Origin: UBA9732 sp045116915
GTDB lineage: Bacteria; Spirochaetota; Spirochaetia; Sphaerochaetales; Sphaerochaetaceae
Assembly (NCBI GenBank): GCA_045116915.1
Contig: JBGUMQ010000052.1
Span: forward strand, 1 to 28,272
DNA: 28,272 nt
Direction: 5' to 3'
Made by a program: the position numbers and the translations under genes
Notes under the pieces: model-generated
Seen by the model: the letters and a program-made list of their open reading frames with translations, nothing else
Told to the model about the DNA's origin: nothing
Database searches by the model: none
Shown: piece after piece, positions 14,320-22,094 of the stretch
Position numbering within the stretch: the stretch's first letter is position 1
Layout of the letters: every line of letters starts with the position of its first letter

Positions 14320-15540
14320 TCAGGATTTCTGTCCGAGGGTCTTGGCCAGATAGTGGCGCTTCATGTCCGCCTCGAAGTCGGCGTTGCACGCGTACGACCT
14401 TCCCAGGCACGGTTCCCAGAGCGACGGCTCTTCCATGCAGAGGTAGAAGAAGACCTTGTCCTTCCAGTCCTGCGGGAAGCATGAATACACATGGCTGAAC
14501 ATCCTGCGTTTGGTCTCCGGGTCGTATGAGAACTTGCCTGCGACCGGCGCCATGGGCATCTGCGTCACGCGTGTCGGGCGGCCCGATTCCCTGAGTGTCC
14601 TCAGGTTCTGCTTCGTGAATGTGAGGGTGCCGATTCCGACCATCACCGCGTTTTCAGGGTCTATGCTGTCGCACAGGGACATTATCAGGCTCCTGTACTC
14701 GTCTTCCCAGCCGTTGAAGAAAACCATCGGATGGATGTGGAATCCCACCAGATGTCCGGCATCGGCACATGATCTTGCCGCCGCGATCCTGGCTGCGGGA
14801 CTTGCCGCCAGATGCTCCTCCTTGGCCGCCGGGATGGGTGCGTTCAGCGACCACGTGGACACGATGTTGCGGGGGATGTCCATGCCGATCCAGTCGGTCC
14901 GCGCGCTCTTGGTCTTGAGCTCCACGACCACGTCCGGGTGCCTGCGTGCGAACGAGCACAGGGCGGTCAGGGTTCCGTAGTCGTCGCCCAGGAGAAGCGA
15001 GTCCGAGCTCTGCCCGGTTCCGATGTGCCAGGTGCCTTCCTCCAGCTCCATGTCGTCCAGATGCTGCTGAAGGTCGGACAGCACGCGGATGCCGTTGGCC
15101 GAGTAGAAGCTCTGGATGGAGCAGTAGGCGCATGCGAAGGCGCACTGCTGGACGGCATCCAGGGTCCTGAGGTTGCAGCATCTGGTCTGCTCGCCGTCGC
15201 GCGGGCACGGGCACTTGCCCATGATCCTGTCCGGGGAGAGGAACGTGGTGTCGATGTGCGCGCCCTTTCCCCTGAAATCGTAGTCCGGGTCGAATGATCC
15301 GTAGGCCACCGGGGTGCGGCGCAACTTGTCCATATGGGCCATGAAGGAGGCGAATATCCGCCTCACGGCGTTCTTGTCGGTCCTGTCGTATTCCCGGGGC
15401 CACAGGCTCATGATGCTGTTGTCGTTGCCCGGGAGGTTCCAGAGCGCGAGGTCCTGCGCCTGCTCCCTGAGCATGCGTCTCTGCTGGAACGAGAGGAAAG
15501 GGATGTCCTGTATGAACTTCTCGATGTCTTCCTGCGGCAT
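14320..15540 (-). CDS. Spore-photoproduct-lyase-family radical SAM protein
   Basis: The 406-residue product carries the radical SAM cluster motif CAFACAYC (Cys133, Cys137, Cys140; CX3CX2C), the spacing used by SPL proteins. VSTWSLNAP and the GFHIHPMVFFNGWEDEY segment match SPL core regions. SPL reverts the UV thymine dimer of spores, but homologues are widespread in non-spore formers with unproven roles. Four additional cysteines at 110, 112, 121 and 122 just before the cluster could bind a metal or second cluster. The start at 15540 lies six bases after a -10 box; a longer open frame running into 16782 is antisense to uvrC and was dismissed. The divergent neighbour is uvrC, so a DNA repair role is plausible. 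Confidence 0.8.
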   Translation of the reverse strand: MPQEDIEKFIQDIPFLSFQQRRMLREQAQDLALWNLPGNDNSIMSLWPREYDRTDKNAVRRIFASFMAHMDKLRRTPVAYGSFDPDYDFRGKGAHIDTTFLSPDRIMGKCPCPRDGEQTRCCNLRTLDAVQQCAFACAYCSIQSFYSANGIRVLSDLQQHLDDMELEEGTWHIGTGQSSDSLLLGDDYGTLTALCSFARRHPDVVVELKTKSARTDWIGMDIPRNIVSTWSLNAPIPAAKEEHLAASPAARIAAARSCADAGHLVGFHIHPMVFFNGWEDEYRSLIMSLCDSIDPENAVMVGIGTLTFTKQNLRTLRESGRPTRVTQMPMAPVAGKFSYDPETKRRMFSHVYSCFPQDWKDKVFFYLCMEEPSLWEPCLGRSYACNADFEADMKRHYLAKTLGQKS

Positions 15541-15546
15541 GTGGGA

Positions 15547-15575
15547 AGTGTAATGGACTACTTTTTTTTCAGCAA
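15547..15575 (-). promoter_or_regulatory. Promoter of the SPL-family gene (leaderless)
   Basis: Minus-strand TTGCTG, 17-base spacer and TACACT, then six bases and the ATG. It overlaps the uvrC upstream region, so the two divergent promoters must interfere or be co-regulated. Confidence 0.45.
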
Positions 15576-15594
15576 GTGCTGTAGAATCATCTGC

Positions 15595-17460
15595 GTGGAC
15601 GACAACGCATTCGAGGCCGGTCTGAGCTATCAGGTCGACAGGCAGCTGACGGAACAGGACCTCAGGGAACGCAGGGAGAACTTCGAGAAGGCGAAGGCGA
15701 AGGCCCATGCCCTGCCGCTGAACCCCGGGTGCTACCTGATGAAGGACGGCAAGGGGACCGTCATCTACGTCGGCAAGGCCAAGAGCCTGAGAAAGCGCGT
15801 CAGCCAGTACTTCCTGCCCAACCGCGACCGCAAGACGCAGGCGCTGGTGGAGAAGATCCGCGACATCGACCACGTCATAACCGGCAACGACTACGAGGCC
15901 CTGATCCTCGAGAACAACCTCATCAAGAAGTACAACCCCCACTACAACATCCTCCTGAAGGACGGCAAGAGCTACCCGATGATCCGCATCACGAAGGAGG
16001 ATTTCCCCAAGGTCTTCACCACACGGCGCGTCATCAAGGACGGCTCCGAGTATTTCGGCCCATATCCCGATGCCGGCAAGATCAACCAGTACATGGACCT
16101 GATCGACAGGCTCTTCTCGCTGCGCAAATGCTCGACCCCGCTCAGGATGCGCAAACAGCCGTGCCTGTACTACCACATAGGCCGATGCTCCGCTCCATGC
16201 TGCGGGAAAGTGACGAAAGAGGAATACGGACGGAGCATCGACCGCATCCGGGGCTTCCTGTCCGGCCGCAACGACGACCTTGAGAAACAGCTCCGCGATG
16301 AGATGGCCGTCGCGGCCAGGGATATGGAGTACGAGGTCGCGGCACGCAAGCGGGACCTGCTGATGGCAGTGCAGAGCGTGTCCAAGGCCCAGATGGTCGA
16401 GGACCATACCAACACGGAGAGCAGGGACTACGCCGCCATAGAAATGCGCAACCCGCTCTGCACAGTGGCCCTCATGCAGTTCCGCGACGGCAAGCTCATA
16501 GGCCGCGCCCTGTACCGCGCCCAGACCTTCGGGGACGAGTCGGAGACACTGCTGAACTTCCTCACCCAGTACTACGAGGACGGCCGCCAGATTCCGTCGG
16601 AGATATATGTCTCGCATGAGATCGACCTGGACCTGATCTCCCGCTATTTCAACGAGTTCCTCAAACATGATGTTCACATAACAGTCCCGCGCGAGGGGCG
16701 TGATTTCCGCATCCTCCGCATGGCCGCGGAGAACGCCTCCAGGGATGTTGAGAAACGCCTGAAGAGCAAGGACAACACCCATGCGCTGGAGGTGCTGCAG
16801 GAGATATGCTCGCTCGAGGAGCCGCCGGAGCTGATAGAGGGTTTCGATATCGCCCAGCTGAACGGAAAGTACACTGTGGCCAGCCTGATCTCATTCGTGA
16901 ACGGCAACCCGAATCCTGCAGGATACCGCAGATTCAACATCAAATCGCTGAACGGGGCCATCGATGACTTCGGAGCCATCCGTGAGGCCGTCTACCGCCG
17001 CTACAGCAGGGTGATCAACGAGAACCTCCAGAAGCCGGGTCTTCTGATGATCGACGGAGGCAAGGGCCAGGTCAATGTGGCCCGCGAGGTCCTGGACGAC
17101 CTGGGCCTTGCTGATGTGCCTGTGGTCGGTCTTGCAAAGCGCTACGAGACGATCGTCTTCGACGACGACAGGCCGGATCTGAGGCTGGACCATTCCAACG
17201 AGGGGCTGAGGGTCCTCATCGCCGTGCGCGACGAATGCCACCGGTTCGCCACGGGTGCGAATCAGGCCATGCGCAGCAAGGAGGCGAGCTTCCATCTGCT
17301 GCAGAGTGTACCGGGCATCGGCAAGGTCTCCAGCGACAAGATCATGAACGCGTTCACCACTCTGGACGATGTCGTCCAGTGCAGTGCGGAGGAGATCTCA
17401 AAGCGCGCGGGGATTTCGCTGAAGGTCGCGGAGAACCTTCTCAAACGGCTGAAAGTCTGA
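15595..17460 (+). CDS. uvrC: Excinuclease ABC subunit C
   Basis: UvrC makes both incisions in nucleotide excision repair. From the GTG at 15595 it has 621 residues. The GIY-YIG domain is PGCYLMKDGKGTVIYVGKAK. A cysteine-rich region has CLYYHIGRCSAPC, the UVR motif lies in MAVAARDMEYEVAARKRDLL, the RNase H-like endonuclease domain shows EGFDIAQLNG, LLMIDGGKGQ and CHRFATGANQ (Asp, Asp, His), and two helix-hairpin-helix motifs end the protein. The start is ambiguous: GTG 15595 lies seven bases after TAGAAT (15582-15587), but an in-frame ATG at 15553 would add 14 unusual residues including DYFFFSKCC. I prefer 15595. The stop is one base from the convergent gene. Confidence 0.93.
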   Translation: MDDNAFEAGLSYQVDRQLTEQDLRERRENFEKAKAKAHALPLNPGCYLMKDGKGTVIYVGKAKSLRKRVSQYFLPNRDRKTQALVEKIRDIDHVITGNDYEALILENNLIKKYNPHYNILLKDGKSYPMIRITKEDFPKVFTTRRVIKDGSEYFGPYPDAGKINQYMDLIDRLFSLRKCSTPLRMRKQPCLYYHIGRCSAPCCGKVTKEEYGRSIDRIRGFLSGRNDDLEKQLRDEMAVAARDMEYEVAARKRDLLMAVQSVSKAQMVEDHTNTESRDYAAIEMRNPLCTVALMQFRDGKLIGRALYRAQTFGDESETLLNFLTQYYEDGRQIPSEIYVSHEIDLDLISRYFNEFLKHDVHITVPREGRDFRILRMAAENASRDVEKRLKSKDNTHALEVLQEICSLEEPPELIEGFDIAQLNGKYTVASLISFVNGNPNPAGYRRFNIKSLNGAIDDFGAIREAVYRRYSRVINENLQKPGLLMIDGGKGQVNVAREVLDDLGLADVPVVGLAKRYETIVFDDDRPDLRLDHSNEGLRVLIAVRDECHRFATGANQAMRSKEASFHLLQSVPGIGKVSSDKIMNAFTTLDDVVQCSAEEISKRAGISLKVAENLLKRLKV

Positions 17461-17461
17461 A

Positions 17462-18649
17462 TTACAGGTATCTTCCCAGAACCAGGGCGATCTTGTCTGC
17501 CGCCTCCTCCAGGATGTCCTTGGAGATGTTCGCCATGAGGCTGGTGCGGATGAGGCACTCGTTCTCGGCTGTTGCCGGCGGGAGGACCGCGTTCACGAAC
17601 ACACCCTCGTCATACAGGTCGCGGACGATCTTCAGTGTGGTCGTTCCGTCGGACGTGTAGATGGGGATGATCGGGGTCTTGGTCATCTTGAACCTGACGT
17701 TCCTTGCGGCAAGTGCGTTGCGCAGGTTGTCGGCGGCCTCGGTCAGCTGGTCCTTGATCTCCGGATGGGCGACAAGGTAGTCCAGAGCCGCGGTGGCTGT
17801 GGCGGCGTTTGCCGGCGGCATGCTGGCGGAGAACATGAACGGGCGCGACATGTGGCGCATGTAGTCGATCACCGTGGCATCGGCTACGCCGAAACCTCCG
17901 AGGCTTGCGAACGACTTGCTGAATGTTCCCATGATCAGGTCCACCTGGTCCTCGAGCCCGTAGTAGGCCGCCGTTCCGCGTCCGCCTTCCCCGATGGTGC
18001 CGATTCCGTGCGAGTCATCGACCATGATGCGTGCGTTGTACTTGTGGGCCAGGTCGACGATGTCGGGCAGGTTGGCGATATCTCCGCTCATGCTGAACAC
18101 ACCGTCGGTGACGATCAGCTTGGGGGCGTCCGGGCCGAGCTTCTTCAGCACGCGCTCCAGGGAGTCCATGTCGTTGTGGAAATAGCGGAGCATCTCGGCG
18201 TACGAGAGCTTGGCCCCGTCGTAGATGCTGGCGTGGTTCTCGCGGTCGCAGATGATGTAGTCTCCCCTGGTGCAGATCGAGCTCAGGATCCCGAGGTTCG
18301 ACTGGAAACCGGTGGAGAAAGTGATGGCCGCTTCCTTGTGCAGGAAGGCCGAAAGCTTCTCCTCCAGCTGCAGGTGCAGGTCCAGGGTTCCGTTCAGGAA
18401 ACGTGAGCCGGAGCATCCGGTACCGTACTTCTCAAGGGCCTTGATTCCGGCATCGATGACCTGCTGGTTGGAGGTGAGTCCCAGGTAGTTGTTGGACCCG
18501 AGCATGATGCGGCGCTTGCCTTCCATCACGACCTCGGGTGCCTGACGGGACTCGAGACAGTGGAAATAGGGGTAGATACCCGCTTTCCTGACATCTATAG
18601 ACTGCTGGTAATAACTGTTCTTCTCGTTGAATTTGTCGAATAGATCCAT
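17462..18649 (-). CDS. Alpha-oxoamine synthase, serine palmitoyltransferase-like
   Basis: The 395-residue product is a PLP enzyme that condenses an amino acid with an acyl-CoA. The PLP lysine is Lys245 in IMGTFSKSFASLGGF; His139 and the VDDSHGIG segment (His214) stack and hold PLP. Relatives are Kbl (glycine C-acetyltransferase), BioF and serine palmitoyltransferase. As I remember those families, the stretches GTGCSGSRFLNGTLDLH, GTFSKSFASLGGF, TPIIPIY and LPPATAENECLIRTSLMA resemble Bacteroides-type Spt more than Kbl. If so it may start sphingoid-base synthesis, but no other sphingolipid gene is in the window. It has its own promoter and a GAGAG site. Function by family is secure; substrate is not. 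Confidence 0.8.
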   Translation of the reverse strand: MDLFDKFNEKNSYYQQSIDVRKAGIYPYFHCLESRQAPEVVMEGKRRIMLGSNNYLGLTSNQQVIDAGIKALEKYGTGCSGSRFLNGTLDLHLQLEEKLSAFLHKEAAITFSTGFQSNLGILSSICTRGDYIICDRENHASIYDGAKLSYAEMLRYFHNDMDSLERVLKKLGPDAPKLIVTDGVFSMSGDIANLPDIVDLAHKYNARIMVDDSHGIGTIGEGGRGTAAYYGLEDQVDLIMGTFSKSFASLGGFGVADATVIDYMRHMSRPFMFSASMPPANAATATAALDYLVAHPEIKDQLTEAADNLRNALAARNVRFKMTKTPIIPIYTSDGTTTLKIVRDLYDEGVFVNAVLPPATAENECLIRTSLMANISKDILEEAADKIALVLGRYL

Positions 18650-18667
18650 AGCGATTCTCTCGGGTAG

Positions 18668-18696
18668 ATTTTGCAGAAATGAGGGGCGGTAGTCAA
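18668..18696 (-). promoter_or_regulatory. Promoter of the alpha-oxoamine synthase gene
   Basis: Minus-strand TTGACT (18696-18691), 17-base spacer, CAAAAT (18673-18668). The -35 overlaps an inverted repeat GGTAGT/ACTACC at 18689-18706, a possible operator. Confidence 0.55.
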
Positions 18697-18751
18697 TATG
18701 TACTACCCGAATATATATAGGGAGAAACGTCGGGCCGTCGGCCAGCGGTGC

Positions 18752-18862
18752 TCACCTTGCGCGCAGGACCATCCCGGCCCATGCCAGGACGACCGCGACC
18801 AGGGCCGCGGCGACCAGCACCGCGACCGCTATCCTCAGCCAGAGCGGAATCCTCCATCTCAT
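18752..18862 (-). CDS. 36-residue single-span membrane microprotein
   Basis: The frame opens at an ATG that overlaps the stop of the DUF4129-like gene as ATGA, the same four-base coupling used elsewhere in this operon, and ends at TGA (complement 18752-18754). The peptide starts MRWRIPLWLR, continues with about 20 Ala/Val/Leu residues as one membrane helix, and ends MVLRAR. Positive charges at both ends make orientation unclear. It is too short for routine gene callers. The coupling to a membrane-protein operon and the clean single-helix pattern support a real gene. No homologue is recognised; it could stabilise one of the operon's membrane proteins. Confidence 0.6.
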   Translation of the reverse strand: MRWRIPLWLRIAVAVLVAAALVAVVLAWAGMVLRAR

Positions 18863-20037
18863 ACGGATCCCGTTATCCTTTCAAGAAGGCGCGCGGCCAT
18901 GGCCACATCATCGTCTGTGATGGCCGCCGGATCCCCGTAGCGTGCGCGGATGTAGACCTCTCGCAAGGCGGATTCGTCATCCGACAGATCCCTGCCAGCC
19001 TCCTCACCGAGTTCCATGGAGGACTCCAGGATGTCGGCCGACGTGCTTCCCTTCGTGAGGTCGGCTCCGCTTTTGCGCACGAACGATACGTACTGCCTGT
19101 AGATGGCCCTGATCCTCTCCACCTTGTCGAGCTGCGCCTGCTCCTCGGGCGAGCGGCCGATCTCCTCGACCGGGACCTCTTTCCTGCGTCTGCGGATGAT
19201 GAGCACCGCCACGGTTCCGGCGACAAGGACGAATGCGCAGATCGATACGGCAAGCCACGGGAAGGGACGCTCCTCCTCCAGCTCCAATGGTGCGTTTTCC
19301 TCCATGTTCTCGTTGGCGTCCTTGTAGGCATCACCGTCATTCGGCATGTCCGTTATTATGCCGTAGGCGAAGCGGATGCGCTCGGACTTCAGAGCCTTCA
19401 GCTCCTGTTTCGGAGCCATCCTCCCCAAAGTGGGCGTGATGTTCGAGAACACGAAGGACAGGCCCAGATAGAGCAGGGCGAGGGCCGCTGCGGAAACCGC
19501 GAACAGAACCAGGAGCCTTCCGGCGTTCATCGTGCGCCATCTGGCATCCGGGTCCCCCTTGCGCTTCTCGGAGAGGACTATCATGGCACTGAGCGCACAT
19601 GCGATCGTGAAGCCGATGATTCCGGGAAGGTTCATCTGCGCTTTCACCTCATCTCCCGCGAAGATGAAAATGAGTATGTTCATTGCGGCGATGAAGCCCG
19701 ATACGGAGGCGAGAGCAACGCAGGTCCTCCTGGCTTTCCAGTATTCGGTGTCGAAGTTCCCGACCGCCATGTAGACGGCATAGTAGATTGCTACAATGCC
19801 ACCCAGGACGGCGGCTACGGGGTTGTCCCCCAGTCTTCCGAGGAACGCCACGGCCGTCACCGCAGCCGGCGCTAGGGCCAGGGCAAGGCGCAGCGGTCTG
19901 CTTTCCAGCCTCACAAGAAAGAGACTTTCGGCGGTACACAGTACAGTGAATACCGCAAAAACAATTGTCACCTGGCCGAACCAGGGCATTGTACAGATCA
20001 TGGCGAATATGAAGCACAACACGCTGATAATCATCAT
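18859..20037 (-). CDS. Membrane protein with C-terminal DUF4129-like domain
   Basis: The 392-residue product has six or so membrane helices in residues 1-210, then an extracytoplasmic loop (about 215-255, acidic near DANENMEENAPLELEEE), one more helix (PWLAVSICAFVLVAGTVAVL), an RRRRK stop-transfer run and a cytoplasmic tail. The tail reads VERIRAIYRQYVSFVRKSG and later ALREVYIRARYGD, which matches the DUF4129 domain usually encoded beside MoxR and DUF58 genes. It overlaps the DUF58 stop by four bases. Its function is unknown; such operons are linked to envelope stress or secreted transglutaminase-like proteins, but no transglutaminase is present here. Confidence 0.7.
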   Translation of the reverse strand: MMIISVLCFIFAMICTMPWFGQVTIVFAVFTVLCTAESLFLVRLESRPLRLALALAPAAVTAVAFLGRLGDNPVAAVLGGIVAIYYAVYMAVGNFDTEYWKARRTCVALASVSGFIAAMNILIFIFAGDEVKAQMNLPGIIGFTIACALSAMIVLSEKRKGDPDARWRTMNAGRLLVLFAVSAAALALLYLGLSFVFSNITPTLGRMAPKQELKALKSERIRFAYGIITDMPNDGDAYKDANENMEENAPLELEEERPFPWLAVSICAFVLVAGTVAVLIIRRRRKEVPVEEIGRSPEEQAQLDKVERIRAIYRQYVSFVRKSGADLTKGSTSADILESSMELGEEAGRDLSDDESALREVYIRARYGDPAAITDDDVAMAARLLERITGSV

Positions 20038-21104
20038 ACCGCGGCCTCCTTGTCGTGGTTCTTACCTGCGTACAGGACGCAGACCTCATGGTCGGAAACG
20101 CTCCTGAGCCTGTTCAGCGAGCTTCTGTCGGCTTCGTCGAGATACGGGGTGACCAGGATGTAGCTCCTGTTGTTCCTGTTTCCCGCTATGCACTTGTCCA
20201 TGAGCGAGTCGAAACTGTTGTAGCATGCCGGCACACAGGACCCGATGTTCCTGAGGATGGCCGACAGGTGGCTCCGTCCGAAGCCCGGCTGCAGGTCTCT
20301 GAGGTCCCCGTTGGAGAGGAAGGCGTAGGGGATCTTCATCTCCTCCAGCTTCTCGCATGCGGTCCTGACCAGTTCCAGGAGTCTTTCCATGTCCGACATG
20401 GATGCCAGGTTCCTCTCCAGGTTGACGGCGATGGCCACATCCGTATCGAGCGTGAAATCGTTCTGCTTGACCATCAGCTGTCCGGTCTTGGCGGACTGTA
20501 TCCACGAGATCTTCTTCATCGGCTCCACGCCGGTGTATTCCTTGTATCCTGCAAGCAGGCTCGGGTCCTCCATGATGAAGCGCCTGACCGATATGTCGCC
20601 CAAAAAGCCTCCGAGCACGTTGACCCCGGGGTCGTCCTCCGCCAGGTCCGCCGTGCACACCACCGGCCTGTTGCCCTCGATGGAAGTGACCGATGTCCTG
20701 AGCCCCAGCAGGTCCCCGGCTTCCATGTAGCATTTGCCCAGCCTGTGGATGCCGCGCTTTGTAAGCGATATGTGGAACCTGCCGCTGACGCATGCGCGGG
20801 GCATGAGGAATATGCTCCTGTCCACGCTGACCCCGGTGAACGACCTGGTCATGTGTTTCGCAAGCCACTTGTCGTCCTCGCAGATGGTGACGTTCTCGTC
20901 GAATGAGAACGACAGGCCCAGGTAGAACACCGGCCGCCTGCCCGTGTTGGTGACCTTGTAGCTCACCGTGATCCTTTCCCCGGGTTCGGCCAGGAGCATG
21001 TCGAAATCGTACTTGAGGGAGACATCCTTCAACGGCTCCCTCAGGCTGAGTATCTCGAGGACAAGCGCCGTAATGGCCAATCCGAAGAATATGAATCCAA
21101 GCAT
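20034..21104 (-). CDS. DUF58 domain protein
   Basis: The 356-residue product has an N-terminal membrane helix or hairpin (MLGFIFFGLAITALVLEILS), an extended beta-rich region from about 30 to 160, and the DUF58 core. The core signature usually written as R-Y-x-P-G-D...W-K is present in altered form as LLAGYKEYTGVEPMKKISWI followed by QSAKTGQLMVKQ. The following part resembles a von Willebrand A fold (DTDVAIAVNLERN). DUF58 proteins pair with MoxR ATPases, which are thought to act as chaperones for metal-ion-binding or membrane complexes. The start shares one base with the MoxR stop (TGATG), so the two are translationally coupled. Confidence 0.85.
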   Translation of the reverse strand: MLGFIFFGLAITALVLEILSLREPLKDVSLKYDFDMLLAEPGERITVSYKVTNTGRRPVFYLGLSFSFDENVTICEDDKWLAKHMTRSFTGVSVDRSIFLMPRACVSGRFHISLTKRGIHRLGKCYMEAGDLLGLRTSVTSIEGNRPVVCTADLAEDDPGVNVLGGFLGDISVRRFIMEDPSLLAGYKEYTGVEPMKKISWIQSAKTGQLMVKQNDFTLDTDVAIAVNLERNLASMSDMERLLELVRTACEKLEEMKIPYAFLSNGDLRDLQPGFGRSHLSAILRNIGSCVPACYNSFDSLMDKCIAGNRNNRSYILVTPYLDEADRSSLNRLRSVSDHEVCVLYAGKNHDKEAAV

Positions 21105-22045
21105 CAGCGGTTCTCCAGCGGCACCTCGACTTCCTCGAGCATGTTCCTTACGAAGCCCTGGCTTCCGAGGTGGCTCCTTCCGGAAAGCATTATCCTGTGC
21201 GGCAGGACCGCCATGGCCTCGCGCTTGACGTCCTCCGGGATCACGTAGTCCCTGCCGCTGAGGGCGGCCGTGATCTGGCTGGCCTTGTACAGCGCCAGCG
21301 AACCTCTGGCGGACACTCCGTTGACCAGCAGGCTGCTCTGGCGTGTGTACTCGATCATGTCCATGATGTAGGAGGCGATGTCGTCGCTCACCGTGACCGA
21401 GCTGTAGGACTCGCGCATCTTCCTGATTTCTTCAGTCGTCACGACTTGCTCCAGGGCATCGACTATCCTGACCGTCTCGGGTCTGCGGAGGATGCCGATC
21501 TCCTGCTCCTTGGTCATGTAGCCGAGCGACAGCTTCATGAAGAACCTGTCCAGCTGGGCCTCGGGGAGCGGGAAGGTGCCGTAGGACTCGACCGGGTTCT
21601 GGGTCGCCATGACCATGTACGGCTCGTCCATCTTCCAGGTGGTGCCGTCAACGGATATCTGGCGCTCCTCCATGACCTCGAGCAGTGCGCTCTGGCTCCT
21701 GGGCACGGCCCTGTTTATCTCGTCGGCGAGGACGATGTTGGAGAAGAGGGGACCCTTGCGGAACTCGAACTCGCCCTTCTTCTGGTTGTAGAAGTTGATT
21801 CCGGTCAGGTCGGACGGCATGAGGTCCGGGGTGAACTGGATCCTGCGGAAATCGCCGCCGATGCTCCTGGCGAACGACCTGAGAAGCATCGTCTTTCCAG
21901 TTCCCGGGAGGTCCTCCAGCAGGACGTGCCCGGAGGCGATGAGGCAGATTGTTATCTGCTCGATGGTCTCCTCTTTTCCGACTATGACCTTGCTGCAGTT
22001 GTCGACGATCCTCTTTTTGCACTGTGTGAACAATGATGTATCCAT
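21104..22045 (-). CDS. MoxR-family AAA+ ATPase
   Basis: The 313-residue product has Walker A GTGKT at 48-52 within EDLPGTGKT, Walker B IVLADEI at 104-110, sensor 1 in VMATQNPVESYGTFPLPEAQLDRF (written here in two parts: ATQNPVE and LPEAQLDRF), and the C-terminal lid with GVSARGSLALYKASQ. This is a standard MoxR protein, a hexameric chaperone-type ATPase. GGGAGAGG lies three bases before the ATG. It is the second gene of the operon, 49 bases after the upstream membrane protein, and the partner of the DUF58 protein. Confidence 0.94.
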   Translation of the reverse strand: MDTSLFTQCKKRIVDNCSKVIVGKEETIEQITICLIASGHVLLEDLPGTGKTMLLRSFARSIGGDFRRIQFTPDLMPSDLTGINFYNQKKGEFEFRKGPLFSNIVLADEINRAVPRSQSALLEVMEERQISVDGTTWKMDEPYMVMATQNPVESYGTFPLPEAQLDRFFMKLSLGYMTKEQEIGILRRPETVRIVDALEQVVTTEEIRKMRESYSSVTVSDDIASYIMDMIEYTRQSSLLVNGVSARGSLALYKASQITAALSGRDYVIPEDVKREAMAVLPHRIMLSGRSHLGSQGFVRNMLEEVEVPLENR

Positions 22046-22094
22046 TTTCCTCTCCCGTTACTTTTCCTTATCGGTCTTCATATCCCGTATCTCC

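Noticed and set aside
15541..16782. Long open N-terminal extension of the SPL-family gene on the minus strand
   Set aside because: It lies entirely antisense to uvrC and its promoter region, has low-complexity Val/Leu-rich sequence, and the conserved protein starts at 15540 with its own promoter.
18698..18940. 80-residue plus-strand frame near the oxoamine synthase promoter
   Set aside because: Low-complexity Arg/Pro-rich product, no ribosome binding site, and it is antisense to the end of the DUF4129 gene and the microprotein.
22058..22081. Seven-codon frame MKTDKEK between the polytopic gene and moxR, with GAGGAG upstream
   Set aside because: Too short to support as a gene. The GAGGAG overlaps the upstream stop codon and the frame is as likely to be chance; a coupling leader peptide remains possible.
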